64,000 bases of DNA from Polluticoccus soli. Its GTDB lineage: Bacteria; Bacteroidota; Bacteroidia; Chitinophagales; Chitinophagaceae. Under the pieces are notes generated by a model, which ran no database searches, was not told the origin of the DNA, and was given only the letters and a program-made list of their open reading frames with translations. The stretch is taken from NCBI RefSeq assembly GCF_029269745.1, contig NZ_JARJHT010000002.1, positions 248,001 through 312,000 on the forward strand, written 5' to 3'. Shown here piece after piece: positions 26,947-34,967 of this stretch. How positions within the stretch are numbered: position 1 is the first letter of the stretch; every line of letters begins with the position of its first letter. Made by a program: the position numbers and the translations under genes.

Positions 26947-26980
26947 GACGGATTTTTTTGTTTAAACAGTCTTTATCAGT

Positions 26981-27925
26981 TTATTTATTCCTGCTATGGA
27001 TAAATAAAGAACTTATCGATTTATTTTCGAAGGTATTGCGGATGGCTACTGCAAATAGCTCTGCCGTTGGCAATACTTTTATCTTCGAAATTTCCTGCTT
27101 CAGTGGTATCGTGTCGCAAACAACCAATTCTTCCAGCTCAGAGTTTGCAATGTTCTCATAAGCTTTGCCGCTAAGTACCGGGTGGGTACAGAAAGCGCGA
27201 ACCGATAATGCACCGCGTTCTTTCAGTATTGCTGCCGATTTGCTGAGGGTACCTGCAGTATCGCAAATATCATCTATCAGCACCACGTTCCTTCCCGATA
27301 CATCACCTATTACTGTCATAGCTGCTATTTCGTTGGCACGCTTGCGCTGCTTATCGCAGATCACCATGTCTACTTCGAAATACTTGGCCACTTCGCGTAC
27401 GCGGTTAGTACTACCTACGTCAGGGGACGCAAAGATAAGGTTTTCTATCTTAAGATTATCGATATATGGGATGAAAATCGCCGAACTATCCAGGTGATCC
27501 ACCGGTATATCAAAAAAACCTTGAATTTGAGGAGCGTGCAGGTCCATTGTCATCACCCTGTCAGCGCCGGCTGAGGTCAGCAGGTTAGCCACCAGCTTAG
27601 AAGCGATTGATACCCTTGGCTTGTCTTTACGGTCCTGGCGCGCAAAACCGAAATAGGGGATCACAGCTGTGATATATCCCGCAGAAGCACGGCGCGCGGC
27701 GTCGATCATCATCAGCAGTTCCATCAGGTTGTCTGACGGCGCAAATGTTGACTGCACAAGGAAAACATAATCACCACGAATAGATTCCTGGAAAACCGGT
27801 TGAAATTCACCGTCGCTGAATTTTTGCGTGGTGCATTTACCCAGGGTTTTGCCGAAAGAATGCGCAATTTGCTCCGCCAGGTAGGTAGACCCGGTGCCGG
27901 AGAATATTTTTACAGATGGCTGCAT
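26981..27925 (-). CDS. prs: Ribose-phosphate pyrophosphokinase
   Basis: 314 residues from the ATG at 27925; an upstream in-frame start at 27988 lies beyond the promoter and is rejected. The enzyme makes PRPP from ribose 5-phosphate and ATP for purine, pyrimidine, His, Trp and NAD synthesis. Visible signatures are VKIFSGTGS, KFSDGEF, RASAGYITAVIPYFGFARQDRK (in two parts), MDLHAPQIQGFF and the PRPP loop VLIDDICDTAGT. It has normal bacterial length. A very clear promoter lies at 27943-27972 and rplY follows. It is divergent from the mannosyltransferase-like gene at 28075. Confidence 0.95.
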   Translation of the reverse strand: MQPSVKIFSGTGSTYLAEQIAHSFGKTLGKCTTQKFSDGEFQPVFQESIRGDYVFLVQSTFAPSDNLMELLMMIDAARRASAGYITAVIPYFGFARQDRKDKPRVSIASKLVANLLTSAGADRVMTMDLHAPQIQGFFDIPVDHLDSSAIFIPYIDNLKIENLIFASPDVGSTNRVREVAKYFEVDMVICDKQRKRANEIAAMTVIGDVSGRNVVLIDDICDTAGTLSKSAAILKERGALSVRAFCTHPVLSGKAYENIANSELEELVVCDTIPLKQEISKIKVLPTAELFAVAIRNTFENKSISSLFIHSRNK

Positions 27926-27942
27926 GAATTGGAAATGAAGTG

Positions 27943-27972
27943 CAAATTTAGATAAAGCGCTGTTTCTGCAAA
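27943..27972 (-). promoter_or_regulatory. Promoter of prs
   Basis: On the minus strand: TTTG (plus-strand CAAA at 27969-27972), 18-base spacer, TAAATTTG (plus-strand CAAATTTA at 27943-27950). Transcription would start near 27936, leaving a leader of about 12 bases before the ATG at 27925. It excludes the longer upstream frame. Confidence 0.75.
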
Positions 27973-28074
27973 GGTGTTTTTTTGCCAAAAACCGATAAAT
28001 ATGACAAATTCAGTTGCTGAGCGGACTTCCGGAGATAATTACATATTGTATTCGTTTAGATTATTTTAGCGGCG

Positions 28075-29324
28075 ATGAAAAAGCTCGCCTTGCAATCCTT
28101 CCTATTTGCAACTGGTTATGGGATCGCCTTTTACCTGCTGCAGTTATTCCTGTTTCAACGGGATATGGTAGCTATACTGCCAAATGCGTCTAAGCTTGCC
28201 GTATGGGATGGTGGCTGGTATAGCTTTATCGCCAGGGAGGGTTATATGTATAAGGGTGGATGGGCAATGTTGGCTTTTATCCATTATTTCCGCTCGTCTG
28301 GCGATGGTCTCATCTGGATGCTTTGGGTATATGCTTTTTGAACATCGGTTTTCTCGCAGGAGGTATCGCGCTGTTGTCGGCTGGTTTAAAGTCGTCAGCG
28401 GCTGATAAGCTCATCTGGCTTTCAACTCCATCGTTCTATTTTGTTTTCCTTCCATATAGCGAGGCTTTGTTCATGCTGCTGGCCTCGTTGCTCATCTATG
28501 GCATATGGAGAAATAACAGGCTGCTTATTGTTTTAAGTTTATTGCTGCTAGGTTGGGTACGGCCCGTAGTCGTCATACTGGTGCCGGCGCTTTTGTTGAT
28601 GGAACTGATCTCCAACGACCGAAGTAAATGGTTGTCATCGCTGGGCAGGGCTGTTGTTTTATACGTATTGCCCCTGCTTGTTAGTACAGCTCTGTTTGTG
28701 TTGTACCAGTATTATTGCACCGGCGTATGGTTCGCCTATTTCAAACACCAGTCCGATCTGTGGGGACGGAAGTTCTCTTTACCAAAACTACCGTTCAATA
28801 GTGTGTTAGGTCCTAAAATGCTTTGGTTGAACGCGCTAGCCCTATTCGTAAGTCTCATCAGTACCTTCTATGTAATTAAAGCTGCACTTGCATGGTTGCA
28901 AAAGCAGCGCGTCGCCGATAAGGTACTGCTGCTGTCATTCCTGTTTTTATCTGGAATGGGCCTGGTTAATATCCTATTCAATCCTCACGATGGCTCAGGA
29001 TACACTAATGTATTTGGAAGCCACCGCTACATCTTCGTTTCGCCATTCTTTCTTATCGTTTTGCATCATTTCACTCATCGTACATACCAGTGGCAGCAAT
29101 TGTTACTAGTGTTCTTATTGTCTAACGTTTTCTGGTTGTGCTTCGGTTCTTACCTGCACATCATGACGCTGGTGTACTTCAATTTTGGTACAGCCATTCT
29201 ACTATTGTACATGCTGTATGCAAATAAAAAACTGACCTGGCCGGCTCTGGCTATTGCCGCAATAAATATTTTCGTACAAGTGCAAGGCTACCAGTTCTTT
29301 ATCAGCGGTGTGTACACAGACTAG
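28075..29324 (+). pseudogene. PIG-V-like GT-C mannosyltransferase gene with a frameshift
   Basis: Two overlapping frames make one protein. Frame 1 (28075-28341) gives a membrane N terminus and the motif WDGGWYSFIAREGY, where the WD aspartate is the likely catalytic base of GT-C enzymes. Frame 2 (from about 28254 to 29324) continues with NVGFYPLFPLVW, the block that directly follows in the PIG-V/GPI-mannosyltransferase family, then eight or more membrane spans. One extra G in the TGGGC run at 28261-28265 would join them as KGGWGNVGFYPLF. The full product would be about 416 residues. Either the strain carries a single-base deletion, or the base is a sequence error. An internal ATG at 28260 could restart translation but would lose the catalytic part. 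Confidence 0.8.
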
Positions 29325-29368
29325 TCGTGACTTGTAACAATCTGAATGGATTTGTGCAGTCACCTGTT

Positions 29369-29376
29369 TATCTTTG
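29369..29376 (+). promoter_or_regulatory. -7 box of the OsmC gene (TATCTTTG)
   Basis: TATCTTTG, 30 bases before the ATG at 29407. TTTG at 29351-29354 is only 14 bases upstream, shorter than the usual spacer. Confidence 0.55.
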
Positions 29377-29406
29377 GCAGCAACTAACAAAAATATTTTT
29401 TAGTCT

Positions 29407-29817
29407 ATGAAACGTAACGCTACCGCCGTATGGAACGGCTCGGGTAAAGAAGGCAGCGGCCACCTGACCAATCAAAGCAATATCCTCAATCAAACACCAT
29501 ACTCTTATAGTAGCCGTTTTGAAAATGGTACAGGCACCAATCCCGAAGAGCTGATAGCCGCGGCGCATGCAGGATGCTTCTCCATGAAGTTGAGTTTTGT
29601 GCTAGGTGCTGCAGGTTTTACTGCCGACGAGATCAAAACCGACTGTGTCGTTACTATTGACAATGGTACGATCACTACAAGTGAATTAACGTTGCGTGCA
29701 AAAGTGCCCGGAATTGATGAAGCTAAGTTCAAAGAATGCGCTGAAGAAGCTAAAGCAAATTGTCCTGTGTCTAAAGTGCTGAACTGTCAGATAACGTTAG
29801 ATGCCGCACTAGCTTAA
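29407..29817 (+). CDS. osmC: OsmC/Ohr-family peroxiredoxin
   Basis: 136 residues, the usual length. The two catalytic cysteines are Cys57 in [10 protein letters not shown] and Cys119 in [10 protein letters not shown]. Other OsmC hallmarks are the N-terminal [12 protein letters not shown] and the [14 protein letters not shown] helix. The family reduces organic hydroperoxides with dihydrolipoamide-type donors in the cytoplasm and is induced by osmotic or oxidative stress in other bacteria. The sequence resembles OsmC more than Ohr ([18 protein letters not shown] segment). It is a single-gene unit with a promoter box at 29369 and a strong terminator after the stop. Confidence 0.92.
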   Translation: MKRNATAVWNGSGKEGSGHLTNQSNILNQTPYSYSSRFENGTGTNPEELIAAAHAGCFSMKLSFVLGAAGFTADEIKTDCVVTIDNGTITTSELTLRAKVPGIDEAKFKECAEEAKANCPVSKVLNCQITLDAALA

Positions 29818-29840
29818 ATTCTTCAACAATTCATAAGTTT

Positions 29841-29875
29841 TGAAGCCTGCAGGATACTGCAGGCTTCATTTTTTT
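29841..29875 (+). terminator. Intrinsic terminator after osmC
   Basis: GAAGCCTGCAG (29842-29852), loop GATA, CTGCAGGCTTC (29857-29867), then A and seven T. Eleven perfect pairs. Confidence 0.93.
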
Positions 29876-30146
29876 CAATGAGTTATGTCGTTAACCACAT
29901 ATTAACAAATCGATATGAGGATTATTATTGTGTATATCAGATGTTGATTCAGGCGCTTATTATTGTCGTTACATGAATAGCCGCTTTTACTGCCTCAACA
30001 GTGACGTATGTCATCTTGTTTATATGGTTTTTCGAGCTCAACTTTGACATGGAAAAACAGAGAAACTGCCGCTAAGAAAGAGGAATTCAGAGCGGGCGTT
30101 TCTGGCCTTCTTAACACTATTATTAATACGGAAAACCAGAGGAACT
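29876..30146. other. 271-base intergenic stretch without a clear gene
   Basis: No ORF longer than about 25 codons with any support. It contains a near match to a -7 box (CAACTTTG near 30038) and, just before the next gene, AGAGGA as a possible ribosome binding site. Nothing else was recognised. Confidence 0.4.
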
Positions 30147-30785
30147 ATGAGGTATAAAACCCTTGTGAGTATGAACATTGCCATAATTGGCGCCGGCAAG
30201 AATACAGAGGCTCTTGCTGAAGGTTTGGCGAACGCAGGTCATGATGTATTTATCGGGTTAAAAGATACAGAGACCTACATTAGTCCGAAACTGTTGACGT
30301 TTGAGAATATCTTCCTCGTGTCTGTGGAAGATGCCGCGCGCGAGTCGGATATCATCGTGATCACAACACCGGCAAATGAGATACGTGAGGTCGCGTACAT
30401 GCTGGGCGATGTTCGTCGCAAGACAATTGCAGACCTTTCAAGTTTCAATTTTGTGCGTGCTGTGAGTTATAGCAATACACACAACGTTATTAAAGCTATC
30501 ACCAATTGCCGCAACCTGGTGAAGTGTTATAACGTAACAGGTTATGAAGACCTGGTTAATCCTGATTTTATAGGCGCAACTACCGACATGTTCATGGCCG
30601 GTGATAGCAAGAAGTCAAAAGAGGTGGTGAAGCTATTAGCCCGTGACCTTGGTTTCATCGACTGCTGCGATTTCGGTGATGGTGATACTGTTCCAATGCT
30701 GGATGAAATGAGTAATTGTTGGAACAACCGCGCAGTGAAGCAGAAAATGGAAGCTAGTCTGGCCTATAAGCTTGTTAGGAAATAA
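30147..30785 (+). CDS. F420H2:NADP oxidoreductase-like Rossmann protein
   Basis: 212 residues. It begins with an NAD(P)-binding fold (MNIAIIGAGKNTEALAEGL) and continues with AARESDIIVITTPANEI, IADLSSFN and VKCYNVTGYEDL, the layout of the F420-dependent NADP reductase family. In organisms without F420 such proteins are thought to use other substrates, so the true reaction is unknown. The ATG at 30147 has AGAGGA just upstream; a start at 30171 (MNIAIIG) is nearly as plausible and would give a more compact Rossmann N terminus. It ends 2 bases before the stop of lutA on the other strand, with no terminator between. Confidence 0.75.
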   Translation: MRYKTLVSMNIAIIGAGKNTEALAEGLANAGHDVFIGLKDTETYISPKLLTFENIFLVSVEDAARESDIIVITTPANEIREVAYMLGDVRRKTIADLSSFNFVRAVSYSNTHNVIKAITNCRNLVKCYNVTGYEDLVNPDFIGATTDMFMAGDSKKSKEVVKLLARDLGFIDCCDFGDGDTVPMLDEMSNCWNNRAVKQKMEASLAYKLVRK

Positions 30786-30787
30786 AC

Positions 30788-31510
30788 TTACCAGCCGCTG
30801 GCAAGTACATCAGCAATGTGCATGGTTTGCATTGGCAAATTGTTCTTGTCGATATAACCTTGCAAATGCATCAAACACGAAACATCCGTTGATATCATAT
30901 ACTGAGCGCCCGTATCCAGGGCGCTTTGTACTTTAGTTTGCGCCATGCCTACAGATATGGGTTCGAACTTAACGGCGAATGTTCCACCAAAGCCGCAGCA
31001 GGTTTCGCATTCTTTCATCTCGGTAAGCTCAAGGCCTTTTACTTTATCTAACAGCTTACGCGGAGCCTGTTTGATGCCGCATTCACGCAAGGCACCACAG
31101 GCGTCATGATAGGTAGCCTTGCCTTGTAGGGTAGCACCAAGGTCTTCAACTTTCAACACATCAATAAGAAACTCAGTAAACTCGTACATGCGCTTACCAA
31201 CCTTGCCGCTATGATTATGCTCAGCACTGTTCTCAAACATTTTGTCGTAGTAATTGCGTACGAACCCTGTACATGATCCACTAGGGCCGACAATGTATCC
31301 TTCTCCTTCAAAATCAGTCAGGAATTTTCTTGCTACACCTTTGGCATCGTCCCAGAATCCTGCATTGAAAGCTGGCTGACCGCAGCAGGTTTGATTAGCG
31401 TTGTAGGTCACGTTGCAGCCAAGCTTCTCCAGCACCTTTACCATATTGATGCCGGTTTGCGGATAAAGCTGGTCTACAAAACAAGGTATGAAGAGTTGTA
31501 CGTTGTGCAT
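30788..31510 (-). CDS. lutA: LutA-type Fe-S oxidoreductase subunit, stand-alone
   Basis: 240 residues with two cysteine-rich CCG domains: Cys10, Cys42-Cys43 and Cys80 in the first, Cys138, Cys171-Cys172 and Cys212 in the second. These bind Fe-S clusters or act in electron transfer in LutA, GlcF and heterodisulfide reductase relatives. It opens with VQLFIPCFVDQLYPQTG, diagnostic for LutA (YkgE). LutA normally works with LutB and LutC to oxidise L-lactate, but neither is next to it; instead it closes a pdhA-TPR-ribH-lutA run. It starts 8 bases after ribH, so translation may be coupled. Partners may be encoded elsewhere. Confidence 0.88.
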   Translation of the reverse strand: MHNVQLFIPCFVDQLYPQTGINMVKVLEKLGCNVTYNANQTCCGQPAFNAGFWDDAKGVARKFLTDFEGEGYIVGPSGSCTGFVRNYYDKMFENSAEHNHSGKVGKRMYEFTEFLIDVLKVEDLGATLQGKATYHDACGALRECGIKQAPRKLLDKVKGLELTEMKECETCCGFGGTFAVKFEPISVGMAQTKVQSALDTGAQYMISTDVSCLMHLQGYIDKNNLPMQTMHIADVLASGW

Positions 31511-31518
31511 GTTTGTCT

Positions 31519-32019
31519 TTAGTGTTTCTTACGGCTATTCCTGATCATTTTCAGTGCTGTGATCGCAGCTTCTTCTCCTTTATGTCCGTGCGGCCCGCCA
31601 AGGCGTTCTATGGCTTGTTGTTCATTATCGAGTGTCAATACACCGAATATAACAGGTACAGGGAGCATTAAGTTCAGTTGTACGATGCCTTCGGTAACCG
31701 CTTTGCAAACGTATTCGAAGTGTGGGGTTCCTCCGCGTATTACTGCACCAAAGGCAATGATAGCTTCGGGAGCGCTTTTCTTATCCTTTTTGTTTTCCCA
31801 CAATTGCTTGCAGGCAAAGGGCAGTTCAAAGCTTCCTGGCACTGATACCTTTTGGGTGATCACTGCACCGAGTTGTTTGGCAACACGCTCAGCGCCTGCT
31901 ATAAGTTCGCCGGTTATCTTCTCGTTCCATTCTGTATATACTATAGCTATCCTTGCCTTCTTCAATTCTTTGAGCGAAGCTGTGTCCAGCAGGGTAGGAC
32001 TGAGTTGTGATTGTGCCAT
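31519..32019 (-). CDS. ribH: 6,7-dimethyl-8-ribityllumazine synthase
   Basis: 166 residues, the penultimate enzyme of riboflavin synthesis, assembling into pentamers or 60-mers. Motifs are IVYTEWNEKIT (substrate Trp loop), SVPGSFELPFA, GAVIRGGTPHFEYVC with the catalytic-type His, FGVLTLDNEQQAIER, and GPHGHKGEEAA near the end. A slightly long N terminus (about 20 residues before the core) is common in the group. It lies between the TPR gene (66 bases upstream) and lutA (8 bases downstream). The upstream gap contains a 12-base-arm inverted repeat that may be a terminator, an attenuator or a promoter context (see 32028-32065). Confidence 0.95.
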   Translation of the reverse strand: MAQSQLSPTLLDTASLKELKKARIAIVYTEWNEKITGELIAGAERVAKQLGAVITQKVSVPGSFELPFACKQLWENKKDKKSAPEAIIAFGAVIRGGTPHFEYVCKAVTEGIVQLNLMLPVPVIFGVLTLDNEQQAIERLGGPHGHKGEEAAITALKMIRNSRKKH

Positions 32020-32027
32020 AAAACTAA

Positions 32028-32065
32028 AAATCCCCTTTTTAGCCCGTAAAGGTAAAAGGGGATTT
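32028..32065 (-). promoter_or_regulatory. Inverted repeat in the ribH leader
   Basis: AAATCCCCTTTT (32028-32039) and AAAAGGGGATTT (32054-32065), a 14-base loop. On the minus strand the stem is followed by TTAG, and the loop carries TACCTTTA, one base off a -7 box. It could end transcription after the TPR gene or set ribH expression. It does not resemble an FMN riboswitch. Confidence 0.5.
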
Positions 32066-32085
32066 GAAAATTGTAAAACTAATTA

Positions 32086-32784
32086 TTAGTTCAGGTCGCC
32101 CAGGCGTGCAAGGTATTTATCTACGTTGCGGGCTTCAGGAGCTGTAGGATACTCGTCGCGGATACGGATGTAAGCCTTCTTAGCTTCTTCCGGTTGTTTA
32201 TTCATTTCATAAGCAGCACCTGCACGAGCCAGGTAGAACGGAGTCAGACCGAAATCTTCTTTGTTTCCTGCAGCTTTGTTGTAATACTCGATACCTTTCT
32301 TTACATCGCCGGTTTCCATATAAGCGTCGGCGATAGAACCATAAGCTGCATACTCAAGGCTTGTGCCCTTGCCGTCGAAGTCTTCCAGTTGTTTGATGGC
32401 ATTTTTGAAATCACCTGTTTTCAGGTAAGCAATACCTGCGTAGAAGTGTGCCAGGTTAGCAGACGGAGTGCCGCTGAATTTCTTCTCGATCTTCAAGAAA
32501 CCGATGCGCTGACCATCACCGTTTAGTGCTTTAGACATAGAGTCTGTTTCGAAATAGCGCTGAGCATAAGACATAGCTGTTGCTGCTTTTTCTACGCGTG
32601 GCTCCTGGTAAAGCTTTTTATAAGCAAAGAAAGCCACAACTGCACCAATAACTACGAAAGCAATTGTATTGATAGGTTTCTTGTTCTTTTCATACATCAC
32701 CTGCAGATTGTCGAGCGCACTGCTACCGCTGTCCTCAACTACAATTTTCTCTGCACCTGGTTTATTCCTTGTTGTACTTGCCAT
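32086..32784 (-). CDS. Single-span TPR protein (YfgM-like layout)
   Basis: 232 residues. A short cytoplasmic N terminus rich in charged residues is followed by one membrane span (about 37-56, TIAFVVIGAVVAFFAYKKLY) and then tetratricopeptide-type helices (NLAHFYAGIAYLKTGDF, YAAYGSIADAYMETGDV, FYLARAGAAYEMNKQ) ending at a Leu-rich helix. This layout resembles YfgM-type proteins, which assist proteins leaving the Sec translocon, but that functional transfer is only an inference. It sits between pdhA (50 bases upstream) and ribH. Confidence 0.8.
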   Translation of the reverse strand: MASTTRNKPGAEKIVVEDSGSSALDNLQVMYEKNKKPINTIAFVVIGAVVAFFAYKKLYQEPRVEKAATAMSYAQRYFETDSMSKALNGDGQRIGFLKIEKKFSGTPSANLAHFYAGIAYLKTGDFKNAIKQLEDFDGKGTSLEYAAYGSIADAYMETGDVKKGIEYYNKAAGNKEDFGLTPFYLARAGAAYEMNKQPEEAKKAYIRIRDEYPTAPEARNVDKYLARLGDLN

Positions 32785-32834
32785 TTAACTTTTACTTTAT
32801 TTGAATGTGATTGTGGTTTCTGATTTTCAACGAA

Positions 32835-33827
32835 TTAGTCCGTAATATACGGATAATCGTCTTCCGCGTATATATCTTTATACAATTCGCTGTCGTCCGG
32901 CCATGGGCTGTCTTCGGCAAATTGTACCGATTCTTCTACCTGGGCACGTACTTTGTCGTTTATCGCTTCGATCTCCTGTTCTGTAGCCCAGCCATTATCC
33001 ATGATGGTTTTCAGTACTGTGTTGATCGGATCTTTCTCTTTATACTCTTCCAGCTCTTCTTTTGTGCGGTATTTAGCAGGGTCACTCATTGAGTGACCGC
33101 GGTAGCGGTAAGTTTTGATCTCGAGGAAGGTTGGGCCACCTTTTTCGCGTGCACGGCGTACTGCGCGGTCAATGGCTTTGTGAACTTCTTCGCAGCTCAT
33201 GCCGTCTACAGAGTCGCCCGGCATGCCATAAGCATCAGCCAGCGTGTAGATATCCAGAACTTTTGAAGTACGCTCTACCGAAGTCCCCATTGCGTAATAG
33301 TTGTTCTCGCAAATGAATACTACTGGCAGCTGCCACAACACGGCCATGTTGAACGTTTCGTGCAGCATACCCTGGCGGGCAGCACCATCGCCGAAGAAGC
33401 AGATGGTAGCACGGTCTGTGTTGTTGTATTGATCCGCGAAGGCCATACCAGCGCCAAGGCCGATCTGTCCACCAACGATACCATGGCCGCCGAAGAAACG
33501 TTTTTCTGCGCTGAAGAAGTGCATGCTACCGCCTTTACCCTTGCTGCAACCGGTGGCTTTACCATACAATTCGGCCATACACTCATTAGGAGTGAGGCCC
33601 TTAGCTATAGCCAGGCCGTGGTCACGGTAAGCGGTGATAACATTGTCGTCATCGCGAATAGCGGTCATCATGCCGGCAGCTACTGCTTCCTGGCCTATGT
33701 ACAGGTGACAAAACCCACGAATCTTCTGCATACCATACAACTGCCCGGTCTTTTCTTCAAAGCGGCGCAGCAGTAACATGATCTCGTACCAGTATAAATA
33801 TGTCTCTTTACCGAATGGAGTCTGCAC
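32835..33827 (-). CDS. pdhA: Pyruvate dehydrogenase E1 component, alpha subunit
   Basis: 330 residues. It joins E1 beta to decarboxylate pyruvate with thiamine diphosphate and acetylate lipoyl-E2. Visible: YRDHGLAIAKG, GKGGSMHFF, the ThDP motif GDGAARQGMLHETFN (146-160) with ENNYYAM closing it, and the conserved loop YRYRGHSMSDPAKYR near 240-255. The start is a GTG at 33827; ATG at residue 17 would remove the conserved KETYLYWYEIM segment. No pdhB or pdhC is adjacent, so the beta subunit is encoded elsewhere. It leads the minus-strand run pdhA-TPR-ribH-lutA and is divergent from recF with only 50 bases between starts. Confidence 0.95.
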   Translation of the reverse strand: MQTPFGKETYLYWYEIMLLLRRFEEKTGQLYGMQKIRGFCHLYIGQEAVAAGMMTAIRDDDNVITAYRDHGLAIAKGLTPNECMAELYGKATGCSKGKGGSMHFFSAEKRFFGGHGIVGGQIGLGAGMAFADQYNNTDRATICFFGDGAARQGMLHETFNMAVLWQLPVVFICENNYYAMGTSVERTSKVLDIYTLADAYGMPGDSVDGMSCEEVHKAIDRAVRRAREKGGPTFLEIKTYRYRGHSMSDPAKYRTKEELEEYKEKDPINTVLKTIMDNGWATEQEIEAINDKVRAQVEESVQFAEDSPWPDDSELYKDIYAEDDYPYITD

Positions 33828-33835
33828 TGTTTTTT

Positions 33836-33843
33836 TAAATTTG
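33836..33843 (+). promoter_or_regulatory. -7 box of recF (TAAATTTG)
   Basis: TAAATTTG on the plus strand, 34 bases before the TTG start of recF. It overlaps the 5' leader of the divergent pdhA. No good -33 TTTG. Confidence 0.5.
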
Positions 33844-33877
33844 TGCGAAAATATAAAAACTTTCGTTCCTTTTCCGC

Positions 33878-34966
33878 TTGAATACCATAAAGAAGATAAC
33901 GTTACTGCAATTCCGCAATTATTCGTCGGCTTCTTTCGATTTTACGGCTCCTGTGACCTGTATTACCGGCCCCAACGGCAGTGGAAAAACTAACCTGCTC
34001 GACGCCGTTTATTATCTCTGTTATACCAAAAGTTATTTCAGCTCGTACCAGCAAAATGCCGTCCAGCGCGGCATGGACGGGTTTAGGATAGAAGGCTGGT
34101 TTGAACTTGATGGCCGCGAAGAACGCATTGCCTGCAAGTGGAAAGGTGGCAAAAAGGAAATTTCTGCCAACGGTGTAGAATATGAGAAACTTACCGAACA
34201 TATAGGAAAATATGCTGCTGTGATGATCGCTCCAGACGACATGGAGCTGATAAATGAGGGTAGCGAACTGCGCCGCAAGTGGATGGATGGCATATTGAGT
34301 CAAACCGATTGCGATTACCTGGAGCGGTTAATGAACTACCAGCGTGTGTTGCAGCAACGCAATGCCTGGCTTAAAATGCAAGCTACTAACCCCAGCACTA
34401 TACGCACAGAACTGGAATTTTATAATGCAAGGTTGGCTGCCGACGGAACTTATATATATGAATGTCGTAAATCGTTCATTGTGCAGTTTCGCCCACTGTT
34501 GCAGAATTTTTATGAACAATTGTCGGGTGGTAGAGAGCAGGTGGAGATAGATTACGAAAGCGATCTGCTGACTAAGGCCTTGGCAACATGGCTGGATACC
34601 GGTCTCGAACACGACCTGCGCATGCAGCGTACCCTCCGCGGTATACACAAAGATGACTGGGCGTTTAGCCTGAATGCTACGCCACTCAAGCAATTTGCTT
34701 CTCAAGGACAAAAGAAAAGTTTCCTGTTTGCTATCAAGCTTGCCCAGTATGCATATTTGGCACAGGTACAGAAGCACTTGCCGATTTTGTTGCTTGATGA
34801 TATTTTCGAAAAGCTCGACCAGAGCCGGATGGAAGCCCTGTTGCGTATCATCCGCACACCTCAGTTTGGCCAGGTGCTGCTAACCGACACGCATGCTGGT
34901 CGTGTACAGGAAGCCTTTGGGGAAGAAGCGCAGGTGCAGTTCATTAACCTGTCGCACCACCCTTAA
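33878..34966 (+). CDS. recF: DNA replication and repair protein RecF
   Basis: 362 residues, an SMC-like ATPase that loads RecA at gaps with RecO and RecR. It has Walker A GPNGSGKT at 31-38 after the typical N-terminal LLQFRNYSS, the segment IAPDDMELINEGSELRRKWMD (in parts), a signature-type LKQFASQGQKKS, and Walker B with D-loop LLLDDIFEKLDQSR. The start is a TTG at 33878; no ATG lies before the conserved N terminus. It is not next to dnaA-dnaN as in many bacteria, a usual situation in Bacteroidota. Its stop codon is 1 base from the aqpZ stop on the other strand. Confidence 0.93.
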   Translation: MNTIKKITLLQFRNYSSASFDFTAPVTCITGPNGSGKTNLLDAVYYLCYTKSYFSSYQQNAVQRGMDGFRIEGWFELDGREERIACKWKGGKKEISANGVEYEKLTEHIGKYAAVMIAPDDMELINEGSELRRKWMDGILSQTDCDYLERLMNYQRVLQQRNAWLKMQATNPSTIRTELEFYNARLAADGTYIYECRKSFIVQFRPLLQNFYEQLSGGREQVEIDYESDLLTKALATWLDTGLEHDLRMQRTLRGIHKDDWAFSLNATPLKQFASQGQKKSFLFAIKLAQYAYLAQVQKHLPILLLDDIFEKLDQSRMEALLRIIRTPQFGQVLLTDTHAGRVQEAFGEEAQVQFINLSHHP

Positions 34967-34967
34967 C

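Noticed and set aside
32020-32085. FMN riboswitch before ribH
   Set aside because: The 66-base gap is too short and lacks the multi-stem RFN consensus; only one hairpin is present.
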